A stretch of DNA of 64,000 nucleotides from Cyanoderma ruficeps (Eukaryota > Chordata > Aves > Passeriformes > Timaliidae). The stretch spans positions 908,526 to 972,525 of the forward strand of contig VZDJ01000219.1 of the NCBI GenBank assembly GCA_008694505.1, read 5' to 3'. Below the pieces are notes generated by a model. It was not told the origin of the DNA. It made no database searches and worked only from the letters and a program-made list of their open reading frames with translations. The position numbers were made by a program, and so were the translations under genes. Below are positions 1 to 12,720 of this stretch, in pieces. Every line of letters begins with the position of its first letter. Position 1 is the first letter of the stretch.

Positions 1-3000
1 GTGAAAAAGGGAGTTCCTTTTCACAGTCAGTTACAAACACTTCTAGATCATTTTACTTAGATTTTTGCTTATATTTAATGGTGTTTACTTATTCCATGTG
101 CCTATTTTTATAGAAGGACCCAAAATTACTTGAAAATCTGTATAAGGAAGTACAGTATGGGGGGGTTCTGGAAATTTTGCATACAAAAAGACAGGCCAAA
201 GAGTATTTATATCTGCTCTTGAAAAAAATAAATACATGATCCATTGCCAATTTTTCAGGAATTTTAGAAGGTACCAGAAAAGGACATGGTTGCCTTTTTA
301 TATGGTATTAAGAATACATATTTCTTCTATGTTTAGTAACACTACTCCCAATGGGGATGGTTTTGAGGTTCATTGTCATCAGCCACTCCATGCATATTTG
401 CTCAGTGAAGTACGATGCCCAGTTTCTAGTCAAGGCAGGCAGACTGGAGATCACTTCAGGAACCCACGATTCGTGTTTGGGCAGCTGGAATGGGAAGTTC
501 TGGTGCAAAGGGAGCACCGACTGTGGCATTGCCATGCCAGGTGCCAGTCATCCCCACCTCACTGCCAGCTGGGAGCTCTCTGCCAGCCTTGACACCATGG
601 GACAGAAGCTTCAGCTTCTGGCTCTGAAGCCACTCCTGACAGCACAGCTGGGCCTTGAAAGGGACCCTTGAGGACAGGCAGCAAATATTCTAAAACTACA
701 TGAAGAAATTGAAACCTTTGCATCTGGTCCAGGCAGTAGAAGCTCTGTTGAAGTTTCCAGCACCAGAAATCACTCCCAGCACACCTCTGCTTCTCTAGGA
801 TCCCCTTGGAATAGTATAGGCATGGGGGAGCAGAAGGAGAGAGGACAGATGGCTAAAATGTCTTCTCGTATCCTGTCAATTCAAGCCTTACAGTGGCTCG
901 ACACCACATGGGGCCTAACCAGCTCCTTCTTCTTTTGTTCCAGTCTGTTCGTTTCTGATGAACACACTGTACTTTAAACTGATTCCCAGAACAATGAATA
1001 AAAAATGAGCAATTAGGCAACCCACTTCACCTAACCTTATTCCCACTATTGTCCATCTGGTCTCATGCTAAACAATTCATTTAAGAGGGACTCTTGCACA
1101 CAACCACTCCAGTAACTTTTCCTTTTGATGTTACCTCCCCCCCCAACTATCAGAGGCAATTTCTGTCAGTGTCTCCCTCCTCTGTGCTTATACTTTGCAC
1201 GTCCTTCACAGCACTTGTTCTAACCACCTGCATTCCTGTCTTGCCAACACAGACACATACAGTTCTGTTAAAGTAAACATTTCAAATGAGACACTGCAGA
1301 TGGGAGAAATCACGAGGCAGCCAGAGCTCTGCAATACAGGTTGGATCAGTCACTGTGTACTCACCACTCTGGAGCAGCAGGACCATGACTGTGTCATGCA
1401 AGACAGCTGGTCAATACCAGAGCAGTGGAAACAGGATCTTTCCATTCTGCAAATTAAATCTCTGGTCATATCTAAATAGAACAATGTTTGTAAGAAAGCA
1501 TCCCCATTTCTATTCCCAGCCATTGGCTCTTCCACACATGATCCTCTAAATCTTTTGTGGAGTTATGTTAAGAAATTAAGTCATTTGCAAGGACTTGCAT
1601 GGCCAATTCTTTTTGGAACATCCAAAACATGAAGATGGCTTTGAAATGCTCATGTCTAAGCTGTTTATTTCCATAAGAAAAGAATTTTCATTAAAATGCC
1701 ATTTTCTTCCCAGTAACTGCATAAAACCCCCCAAGCATGTTATGTACCCTCAAGAGGGCAGCATGGTATTTCAATATCCACCTTACAAAGGGAATAATGC
1801 CTTAGCATAAGAGCAGGCTCTAATGAGAGCATGGAATTAATGTTGCTGTAAACATTAATTATAAAAAAATTAGGCAAAAAGGAAGATAAGCCTATGGCAG
1901 GGCCATTTGCCCACCTGTCCATTGCTGCATTCACGTAGCACCACAGGCATTACAGAAGCAGCTGATGCAGGACTGCAGTTTCCATGCCAGTTCTTGCTTG
2001 ACCAATACCAACTGTGAGCAATCTATTCAAAATTGTGGTGGCACTGTGCATAGGGCAAAGAACAGCCAAGTTCTGTGATAATGAAATTTGTGCCTGCGAG
2101 TGGTAATGACTCTATTCATGATTTCCAATGGTACAGAGAAATTAAGGATTAAAGGAACACTGACTACAAGGTGATCCCAAGAGTAATTGAGTATGGTTGA
2201 CTTTCATGGCAGTGCATCATTTTGTCCATCCATAAAAGTATTGTTTCAACATGGAAGGCCTTTTTTCCCCCTTTCTCCTTATATAAAAATTCCAGTGTGG
2301 ATCTATCCTTCACCAATTTCTATCTTCTGATTCTTGTACCAACATTATCAATTTGCCGTTACACTGCTTCTGTTTTGTTTAATTAAACGTGTTTCTGTCT
2401 GTTTCTGTTAAGTGTTTCTGTCTTTCATGCTATGAAAAAATCTTCCAATTCCTTGATCATTTTAGTAAAAATTCTCTCTGCCTGTTCCCATGTAAATCTT
2501 GCCTGAGTAAAGATAATAACTGCATTCTAGATGAGCAATCCCTCTCACTGTCCTTAAGACTTCTTCAAGTATTCTTCAAGTCTTTCTATTGGAAATTCAT
2601 CATGCCACCACACGTGTTTTTTTGAGCACTGATAACTTAGGGATGGCAATGGTAGCATGCATTTGGAAGACTTGGGGAAGGAACAAACTTGGGAGTAAGC
2701 TGCAGGTGCAGGCTCAGATTCTGCCATCACTGTGCAGCAGGCCAAGACAAACAAGATTGTATCTCCCGTACCTCATTTTGGAATGGTGATAATATCCACC
2801 ATGCTACTATCTAACTGGTACCACAGCCATAAAGCTAGATAGAAATACATTTAACAGGATAGTTTTCAGCTCATTAAAGCAGTGTCTCTGCTGTAATTCC
2901 CTCAGTAATGTCCCCAAGGTCAGCTAAGTGCTTTGATACTGGTATATCACTGCATAATCCATAGCATGTCATGTATTGGGAGAATTCCTTTACCCAATTG

Positions 3001-5366
3001 AATTTTCCAAAACAAAACTTCTCTCATTCCAGAAGAATGCTTACTTGAATTATTCCTTAAATTGCTGTGTTCATAAATCCTGTGTACTAAGGAGAAATTT
3101 TCTAACAGCACTTCTACAACTACGGCTATTTAACACCCTTCTACCACCCAAATGTAGCACATTGTAAAATAAAAATTAATTTCTTCCTGATTTTCTGCAG
3201 GATTTTTTTTTCTTGGGTTTGTTTCTGAGCAAGCATATGACCTGAAACACAAAGGATTATTCCTGTCATCAGTCAAGTGCCCAGTGCTTGCACAATGGAA
3301 TAATCTGTAACGTTTCTCATATGGTCAGGATCTTATACATGATATCCATCCCAAATGTATCAAAGCTTCCCAGGTTATTTGTGATCAGCACGGTGTGTTT
3401 TGACCCTGCAGGGAATTATCTATGGCCAGACCAAGCCAGCCCTGATGGGGGACATTGAGATGGCATCAAACCCTGCAGCGCTGGCTCAGTAGGAGCTGGG
3501 CTAAACCCCTCCCAGGGAGCAGTGCCCTCTCCTGTGGGCTCTGGGGTGAGCTGGTTTGGTGCCCTGCCAGCCTGAATCCTGTACAATGTGTTTGTGATTT
3601 GGGGGAGGTAAGCAGTGCTACAGGGGAAGAGGAGCTGACACCACGCTCATTGGCCTTGTGCACACATCTAGCAATCAATTTTCCCTCTCCCTGAGAACAT
3701 GAAATAACACTCTGTGAAACAACACAACATCCACAGTGTCTGGCATTGCACAGCATCCTAAACAGGGAACATTTCATCCAGTCCCTGGTCTAGGAGCTCG
3801 GTGAGGCTGGACACCAATTCCAGCTATTTTGACACACAGAGAGCTCCAGAAAACACAGAATTTGAGGAAAGACTCAAGGTGAAAGGCATTCTATCTCGTG
3901 CATGTGGTGCAGTTCAGCACCTAACACAGTTAATGCAAAGGAAAATGCAATAATAAGTTCCTTTCTCCTGTTCCTTGCTCACCAGACTGTTTACAGGTTC
4001 ATTTCATCTCTCAGAATCTATCACTGCTTCTTCTCTGAGCAGGAATTTGTCCTGCTCTCCGAAAGTTTATTGGGGGAAGCTGTTGTAAGGCTTTTACATT
4101 TCAAATAATAATCCAATCAGATACTCTTAATTTTATAAGGTTTCTACACTTTTAATTAGTGATTTGATGAGAAATAAAGCAAACACTAAAGAGCTTTTAG
4201 AATGAATCATCTTAGAGCTGAAAAAAGATAATAGACACCTGACTTGAAAAAGGAACAATATTTTCATGACTGACCTATACAAGTGGGCTCTGCAATTACA
4301 TAATTTCTAGGAATTTATAAGTAGCCCTTCTACATGCCTAGATCACTGATTCATTCTGGCATTGTTTAATGCTCCTGCTTCTGGTAATGCATAGACTGTG
4401 GAGATGCAACCTAGAGCCTTGTTGACATTTAGCTGACTCCTCTCAGATTCTGAGATCAGTTTCATTACAGGGAAGGATGAGCACACTCCCATCTATGGAT
4501 TAGTTCTCATAGCCTTTTTATCTAGTTGAGAAAGGAAAAGAGAAAAAGTGACAGACTGTGACTCTTCAGAATAAATCCCTAACTCAGACTTACAACACTA
4601 GAACAGCTCTTCTGATAAGGCTCTGTACAGGAGGGGAAACTTCAGCTGGAAAAGGTTCATTTTTTCCAGTTGATCTCTGTGTTTCATTGTCCCAGGCACA
4701 CAGCATTATTCAGTCAGACAAAGGAGGCACAAATCGTGCCATTTGTGCATGTGCAGTTACACTATGGTAGTGAAAAACCATGAGGATGGCATTACTCAGT
4801 GCCAGGCACTGTCATCATTTATCCTGTTGAGAAGCTGCACACCGTGAGCTTAGTCCTGCACTTCTCTCACTCCCCAAACTCCTCCTGAGTCAGATTCAGC
4901 ATGTAACCATTTTTTTGTTTTGCCACTTGCCAGATGGCAAAGCTTAAGACTCTACCCTCTGGAAAGAAATGATACAAAGACAGGGCTCTAGTCATGTTTC
5001 CCTCCATCCCCAACACAAGTGCTGTACTGTGCTCAGCCTTCCCAGCTGCAGAATACAAAGTTCCTTCTCCTCAGTATGTGCTGTTCTAAACCTGCATTGG
5101 AAATAATGCAAAGCCAAACCAGTTCCTTGTTTTCATGTTTCAATCCAAGTGCTTGAACTCTACATCCATCTGCCCTCTTCTACTCCAAACCCCAAGGTCT
5201 ACCTGACTGGACCCTTCCCTTTCCTGGCAGTTAGTTGTACACTGCATCATTTATTACCTTGAGAAAAATCAAAGGATATTCACTGAAAAACATTAAGTAA
5301 GTAAGCCAGCAACAATAGCAAGAAAAAGGAGCTTTCCACACTTAAGGCAGATATACAATGACTTCC
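1..5366. other. Intergenic DNA, no gene recognised
   Basis: AT-rich sequence with stops in all frames. The longest open frames (about 60-120 codons) have no recognisable family features and look like chance. A small perfect hairpin sequence (8-bp arms, 2-base loop) lies at 603-620. From human synteny the next gene to the left should be LCP2, reading on the plus strand towards FOXI1. I looked for its C-terminal SH2 exon and did not find it. Confidence 0.6.
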
Positions 5367-5387
5367 TATATATATATATATATATAT
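5367..5387. repeat. (TA)n microsatellite
   Basis: An uninterrupted run of alternating T and A, about 10.5 copies. It is likely length-variable. Confidence 0.95.
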
Positions 5388-8300
5388 GTTCTGATCTGAG
5401 AGCTCAGCTAAATAATTTAGTGGTGCCTACTGCTTTCTGTTAAAGTCTTCTTAGTATTAATATTGGACAAAATTAACTCAAACAGAAGGCTTATATGCAA
5501 TGAAAAACATCTCTGGCTGGAGTGTGAGAGATGATAAATGGTTTTTTGCACTCTGTCCTCCAAATACTGAAAGGTACATGTCAGCCCAAAACACTCCAAT
5601 TGGGAGAGCATATTGGAAAAGGAGATGGAGAAAAGTAGGCTCTGAAAGAAAGATCATAGGGCAAAATAATACAGATTAACAAAAATTCTGTAGGAGTCCT
5701 GTTTCTTAACATGTGTTAAGATTTCTATCATTGCTGATGTTAATAATTGACATGAAGTACAGTGGGAGTTAGATAACAGCAGGAACGTTCAGGCCAGGAC
5801 TCATTTCATTTTCCAGTGGTGTGAGGCACTGGGTAGTGGGGAAATGCACAACCATGTCAGAGATGATCTTGCTTCACTGAATTACACCTCAAGGAATTTT
5901 ATTCTGTCTCGAAAAAGATTCCTGCTTGTGTGGTGCAACAGGATGTGTTCTTCAGAGAAATAAAAGAGCAGGAAGTCAAATTTGTGTTCATGAAAGTGAG
6001 GAATTAATAGCAAAGCCTTAAGTCAGATACAAGCTGCATGGGTATTGTGCAAGCCTCATCACATAGCACTGCCATCTCACCCCAATTTATGATCTGGAAC
6101 ACAGCAACTTTTACAGCTTTTAGCTGGAACTGCAAGTTGTACCAAAGCATACAGTGATTTTGTAAGTACAAGGGAAAGAGGTAAAAGCTCCAAATTTCTT
6201 TTGCTCTTTCACCTAGCTCAAGTGTAAGCTGGACACATTCTGATGACACACTGCACCTCCAGACTCTGAAGATCACACTGCTGCTATTTGAGTTCAGGGT
6301 TTAAATACTCCATATTCTCTGAACTCAGAATGTATATGGAGGCCAAGATGAGCTTTCTAGAAGAAGCAAGTACAAATAAATGAGCAGGACCAACTTCAGC
6401 ACAGGCATGAGCTGTGTGATCATGTGGACAGGCCATATTTTCACTATGATATCTGATAGGAGTCCTTACAGAGTGCCAGAAAATCTCAGCCCATGAGGTC
6501 AGTGTCCTCTGAGTGCAGCTTTCCAGCCCCCAGAATTCACCACAGAGAGGGAAATCAGCCTTTTGCTTATCTTTACACTGCCAGAGTCCCTGCTTTCTAG
6601 TTCATACCACCAAAAGCCAGCTCAAACCAGAGGTGAATCTACTTCATGATACAACTAACGGCTATCACTGTTATTTGTCCTGTATGTTCTTATCTCACAG
6701 TTTGCAATTAATCACCACCCTGGAAATCAAACACCAAGCTATTTGTACATTCTCCTTGAAAATACATTTCAATTTCCTTTTACTTGAACTGCCCTGTCCT
6801 CTGCCACACCTGCTGAGTGCATCAATGTGCACAGCACACACTGGGCATACCTGAGGAGTCTGATGAGTCACACGAGACAGAGAGAACACAATCACTATAG
6901 AGAGAACACAAGACTGAAAAGTGTGATGCAATTACACACAGAGGGATGTGTGTTCATTAGCAAATAACCACATTTGCATGGTGAAGATAGTTACAGCATG
7001 TTGTGACTGAAGACCAGGTTCTGTTTTCAGATACATGAAGTTCTCTTCAGTGAGTGACCATGTCAGCTACATGAGCACCAAGTCTGTACTGAACACCAAA
7101 ATCCTGTGCAGGAAAACTGTAAATCTAATTCCATCTACTTGATATATACAAATATTTTTTGATGCATGTTAGTTTAGTCTTTGTGAAATCTAAGTTTATT
7201 CTATTCTAAGCTGTTGAAATCCATCTTCTCCTCCGTGTGGAGGGATTTTGTACTTTGCAGAGAAGACAATTGGGAGAGGCTGATTTTATGGGAACAGCAG
7301 GGCTGGTCTCCTATCTAACATTTATAGGGAAGGATTCCCTGGTTTCAGCACAGCTCACAGGTACAGTTGAAAGTACAGCTTATTTCTCTGTACTGTCATT
7401 CAGCTTAGACTACTTAGTTTTAGAACAAATATCAGATTCCCAAAGCCATCCTCGTCCTAAATCTGTAACTTGCAGGGATGGCTGCCTTACCTCCCTCGGG
7501 TTTTGTATCTATTGGTTTTACTCCTAAATGTTTTGATGGGTTTGTATCTATTATTTTTACTCCTGAAATATTTTTGCCACTCTGTGAGGTATTTTCACCA
7601 TGAACAAATAATTTTGCAAATTTTCAAACAGATGGCTCTGAAGATTGCTAGGCTTCAGTGTGTCTGAAGAACAGCCACATTATTGCTTGGAATAGTCTCG
7701 GTTCATTTGTTTAAAAGAATCTAATTTCTACATTAAAAAAACCAAAAACAAACAAACCAAAAAACCCTTTGAACAGCTGGAAATGCTGAAAGCAATACTC
7801 CAATAACTGCACATCCTGAGGCTGATTCAGTGAAGCCCTTGTCACAGATCAAACTCATGTCCAGTCTGAGATCGCTTTGTGTGATCACTCTCAAGTGAAA
7901 ATAAGGTTAAAAATAAAGTTATCTGTAGTATTACAGTCTTCTCTGTTGTGAGTGAGCTAAAAAAGCACACATTTACAGCCTTACTTTCATGCATTACTTG
8001 TATTAATTTGGTGTGAAATGCCACTTCTGAACCAATAGCTGGCTGAGCTCTGAGTCTGCTGAACCTGTGCTATGAAGGAAGGAAAATGAACTAATACTTT
8101 ATTCAAAGTTCTCCTGGCAGTTTGTCTGTTCTGATGATTTAACTGTTATTTACACTGAAACCAACATGCAAGAAGATTATGGCCTATGACTCCCAAGGGA
8201 GCAGCTATGGAACTTTTGCATTCTGCAGAATGTTATGGGTTGGCAACCTCTCCTGTGTGCTGCACAGATCACTTCAATCCCCTGTGTTTATCCTATAAAC

Positions 8301-11300
8301 AAGAAAGTGCTCTACACTGTTGTGCTAAAGAAAACAGCTGAAATCTAAAGCGGCTCAGTCCTGTTTAAGCTGTTCCCAGACACACTCCCTACCACGCGGG
8401 TTTGTTTTCCATTGATTTGCTAATGAAAGCTGGCAGCAAATGCTACACTTCTACTGAGCATATTAATCATTGAAAGAAAACAGTATTTCTTCAGCTTTGG
8501 CAATTCCTGTACTCCACAAAAATAAGGCCTCCTGCTTCCCTGTTAACTCTGCACACAATGTAGGATCCCCTAAAGCATTTGGTTTCTTTGCAGTGGTGGA
8601 TTTCTGCTCTAAGCCTGGATGCCTGGTGTGGAGTCAATTAAGATCTGAAAACATCCATGTGGCTCCCGATTCAAGCTTCCACTTGTGGCAAGAAGCACAA
8701 ACACTGTGTGACTGGTGCTTGGATGCTTTTGAGAAATAAGGATGCAATCCTGGTGCAGCTGCTCATTTCTTCAGAACAGAGTAAGAGCAACATCAGCTTA
8801 ACACGACTGATTTCTGTCATTTCAGCTACCCTCCACCAGTCACAGCGTGTGCTCAGTGCCTGTAAGGCACCAGGGAATGCCTTGTGCCACAGATGCCCTT
8901 CACAGGCTCTAGCACAGTCACACAGTGTGAGCCTACCAGAGATAGAATTAGCCCTCAAACCAGGCTTTTTCTTCCCCTCACCCCTAGTTTATGGGGTTTT
9001 CATTGCTAATGGTTCTCTTGAGGCAACTTTCTCCCTTGAGAACAAGCTACCCTGCACACAGTGCCCTGAGAGAAACTGCTGAAAACTCAATACCAGACCT
9101 GAAACTCCAAAAATTTAGTTTCATTGCACTACTAATTTGTGCCATGCAGCACATGGCACTCTACTTGTGGAGACCTCTCCAGAAGGGAGGATGGCACTGT
9201 TTCACTGAGCTAATGGGTGTTAATAAATCATCTATACTCTACAGCAAAGCTGCATTTTTGCACATGATAATCACAACATTTGTATTGTCGTATCCCCACA
9301 TTCAAGGCTTGGACCAGGTTTCCAAGGATGAAGAGTAAATCAGCGATGCAGTTCATGCACCCGTGGAGGCACCAATCCAAGGCTGAAGGAGTAATCAAGT
9401 ATAGGCTATTTAAAAAATATTTCACTCATCAAATAACCCACCATTCACATATAGTTACTTTATCTCCTGTGATGGAAAATTCCCTGAGGTCGATTAAATG
9501 CAGTGGAGGCACTGATGATGACTGTAATCATCCTTTTATTTCTATTATTTACACTCCAGCTTACACAGAAGGATGTACCTGCTTGGTGACCAAATCAATT
9601 GTGCTGCAGAATTCTGGACAATTATTGTTAATAGTTGAGCATACCAAAAAGGGGAAGGGCAGTCCTTGGTGGGGGTTTGCACATGCTAGACTACAAAAAA
9701 CAAAGCACCACCAGAATCTCTATAATACAGAGTATTTACCTTGAATTAGGTATGGTTTCTTTTTCTTTGCCCCTCTAAGGCTTGCTTTCAAATTGCTTCC
9801 TTAAATCAGTCCTAGGAGAAATAATTTGCTTGCATGTCTTCATTAGTCTCTGGAATGAATTCAATGCAAATTACAATTATAACAGGTAAATTAGTTTTAC
9901 TCTGGCTTACTTGGGAGCAGTTTTATTCACATTTATTCACAGTTTGGTCTTTTCCCACTCGAGGACACTAGCAGAGAATATCCTGGGCTGAAGAAGGGCA
10001 GTGGGCTGTCCCAGAACAGCACAGGACAGTTGCAGCTCCTACAGCACTTGCAGTAGGCACAAATTTCAGTTCCTCAGTTTAGACACCTTGTCAATAGAGC
10101 TCCTGACAGATGGAAAATGCAGTGCTTGTAATGATGTGCTTGGTCTCTATCTCTCCAGCAGACACTGCCTTTTTCAGCCTGAAACTGGTGTTTCCTAGTA
10201 AGAACTAGACTAATCCAGCTTGGTGTTTCCCTGAATTTGTGTGCAATCTCCAAGTTCATTATTCTTAAAATTATCTTTCAGTCTTCCTCTGTCCTGCAGG
10301 TTCACCCTAAAGGTGTGAGCTTATTGTGAACTGCATTTATAATATGAAAGATAGTGACAGTTAAAGCCCTTAAAATAAGAATTATTTCATTTTATTTCTC
10401 CTTTTGACATGAATGTTTTATGATTTGTGTGACTGCAATGAAAATATCCCAGATGAATACTGACATAATAATAATTCTCTTTCTTTTTAGTTCCTGTGGC
10501 CTCTAGCCCAAAAAATAGTTAGAATAGCTAGAAACCAATTCCTTAACAATTTTTAAACTAGTTTTGCCTCATTTCCCACAGAAACCAAGCTCCTGGTTCT
10601 TCCTCAAGCAAGTTCCTGGTTTACTGTACTAAAGAAATTCCTTCAAATCAGATCACCAAAAAATCTGTTATTTGCCTAAATTGTTAGCCAAAACCCTCAA
10701 CTATACTAGTGGAAAAGGACTAAGAATAACTTTTTTTAAGCAATAACCTGTTTTTCTCATTTAAATACATACAAACTGTTGACAGAGAAGAAACAGCAGA
10801 CTAAAGAAAGAAGATGGAATAGGAAAAGGAAAATAACATGATCCATAATGTACTTAACAACCTACCATGACACAGGTTTGTGAGCCTGTGAGCACAGAAG
10901 ATACATTTTACACACAGGGAACAAATCCATTCTAGCCACTAGAATTTATTCTCAGTCTTCATTTCTGTAATATCACTCTGATGTTGCCTCAGCAGTAACA
11001 TCCAACTTCTGAGTGACATTTAAAAGCAATAGTGCCTTGAATCTCTTATACCATAATCCAAAGAAAACAAATTGAAACAAATCTCAATTTGCAATTAGAA
11101 CAGAGACCAGAATTATTTTTTACACACAGGATTATACCAAAGGCCTGAATTCCTGCCATTTGCACCCACAGAACCATACATTCTCACTTTTCCTGAACCT
11201 TTCCCCAAACATGGATGCTGGCATGGACTTCAGAGTCTGCCCGTGCACAGACGGGTTAAGAGGAATGACTCAGCCTTTCTGCTTTAGCTAAAAAAGAAAC

Positions 11301-12099
11301 AAACTTGTAAAAACAGTGATTTTTACTGTATCAGACAAGGTTATTCAAATAAAGAACAATAGCTCTGTGATATTACTAAAGCCAATGACACCTAAATAAC
11401 CACACAGAGAGGTGCGATGTTCTTTGCCGGTTACTCGTTAACCAATCTTCATTAACCATAAAAAATGGTTTTACATGATTCTTGACTCTATAACTGCAAT
11501 CTCTCAATCAGTGTTTTGCTCAGTGGCCTTGGTCCAGCTACTATCCCTTCTTTTCTTGCTAAGATATTTTGCAATAGTAACTGATGAGTTGGAGGTTCCA
11601 GGCTTAGTTTACAGATGCAATCTCTTGCAGTATAATCTCGATGTTTCTGGAGTTTTTTAATCTTTGCAAAAAAAATTTTCATTTACCCATTAAGAAATCA
11701 AAATATCTTTTATATACTTTTCATCAGAATATTTCAGCAGTTCATTACCAGTGGAAATATATTTTATAATGCTCTCTGGGGTAAATACAAAATGAAAACA
11801 ATTGTAAAACTAATTAAATATATTTCATTTGTTGCAAGGACTGACAAACAAAACTGAACAAAAACAAAAATCAAATTCTACATAAAGCTGTTTCTCTGCT
11901 TTTCAGACCTAATTCAAAGTCATTTACATCATGCCCAGAATAAATGGAAAAATATTAATTTTAAAAATGCAGGAATCAAATCTCGTTGATTCAATGTTAA
12001 TTCTGTGACTGCAGTACCATTGTATCTGTAGCCAGCATTCCAATTCTGTGCTAGCTTTCATTCCTTGCAGTCACATGATATTATTCAGAGCAGAACTTG
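5388..12099. other. Intergenic DNA, no gene recognised
   Basis: Mostly AT-rich unique sequence. Open frames up to about 154 codons occur near 8,657-9,744, but they overlap on both strands and in different frames, have no low-complexity or domain signature, and show no matching splice structure. I do not call them genes. The only internal repeat I noticed is the 39-bp tandem duplication at about 7,502-7,570. Confidence 0.55.
7502..7570. repeat. Imperfect tandem duplication, period 39 bp
   Basis: A segment starting with TTTGTATCTATT and continuing through TTTTACTCCT begins at 7,502 and again at 7,541, with a few mismatches. It is a local two-copy duplication. Confidence 0.75.
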
Positions 12100-12720
12100 A
12101 CTTATCAACATAATTTACTTGTATCAATCATTAATCACCTTGCATTAAGGCTGTTAATGAAGTTACAGTCGCGTGGTGATTTAAATAACACTGTGAGGCA
12201 CAGCTGTCCTTAGAGCTATTAAGAAAGCTGCACCACCAGCACAATTGTACTCCTCAAACCCAACCCAAAATGAAGTGTAAAAGCCATGATTTTTTCCCCA
12301 AACACTCCTCATTGTCAAAAGCAGGAATGTCAGAAGCTCTGCCTCCAAGTTGCTTAAATATCTTTTCTTCGGTGACTAAGGCTTTCTGCTTGCTGCTCTT
12401 AACCTTGCAGATAGGCACAGATAACACGATGCTTATCTGACAGGCAGGAGGTCTGGCAAGCTGCTTTCCAGACTCAAAAACAAGCAGTCCTCTGTGGATT
12501 GGCCAGCAGGATACTGGGAAGCATAAAGCTGGCTTGGGCCCTCCCTGTGTCCCACTATATCAAGGTTTAAGCTTCATTGACTAGAGTATAGTGGCTTTAA
12601 TCAAGATTTTTCATGCCTCAGAGAACAGTACAGCTGCTAAAACTTCTTTAATAAGGGTTTTATAGTCGGGGAAGCTGAACAGGAATTAGCTAAAAAGAGA
12701 TGACTTACTTTTGGCTTTAT
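12100..12720. promoter_or_regulatory. Candidate conserved noncoding/enhancer segment
   Basis: This is motif-dense and low in simple repeats. It contains TAAT/ATTA homeodomain-type cores (for example around 12,128-12,165) and three GATA motifs inside 30 bp (12,409-12,438). Two of these form an inverted pair, AGATAA and TTATCT, with an 8-bp spacer. No ORF fits. The flanking genes in this block (LCP2, DOCK2) are blood-cell genes where GATA input is plausible, but the enhancer role is inferred from motif content alone. Confidence 0.3.

Noticed and set aside
9280..9744. 154-codon plus-strand open frame in the desert
   Set aside because: No family signature and no splice or promoter context.
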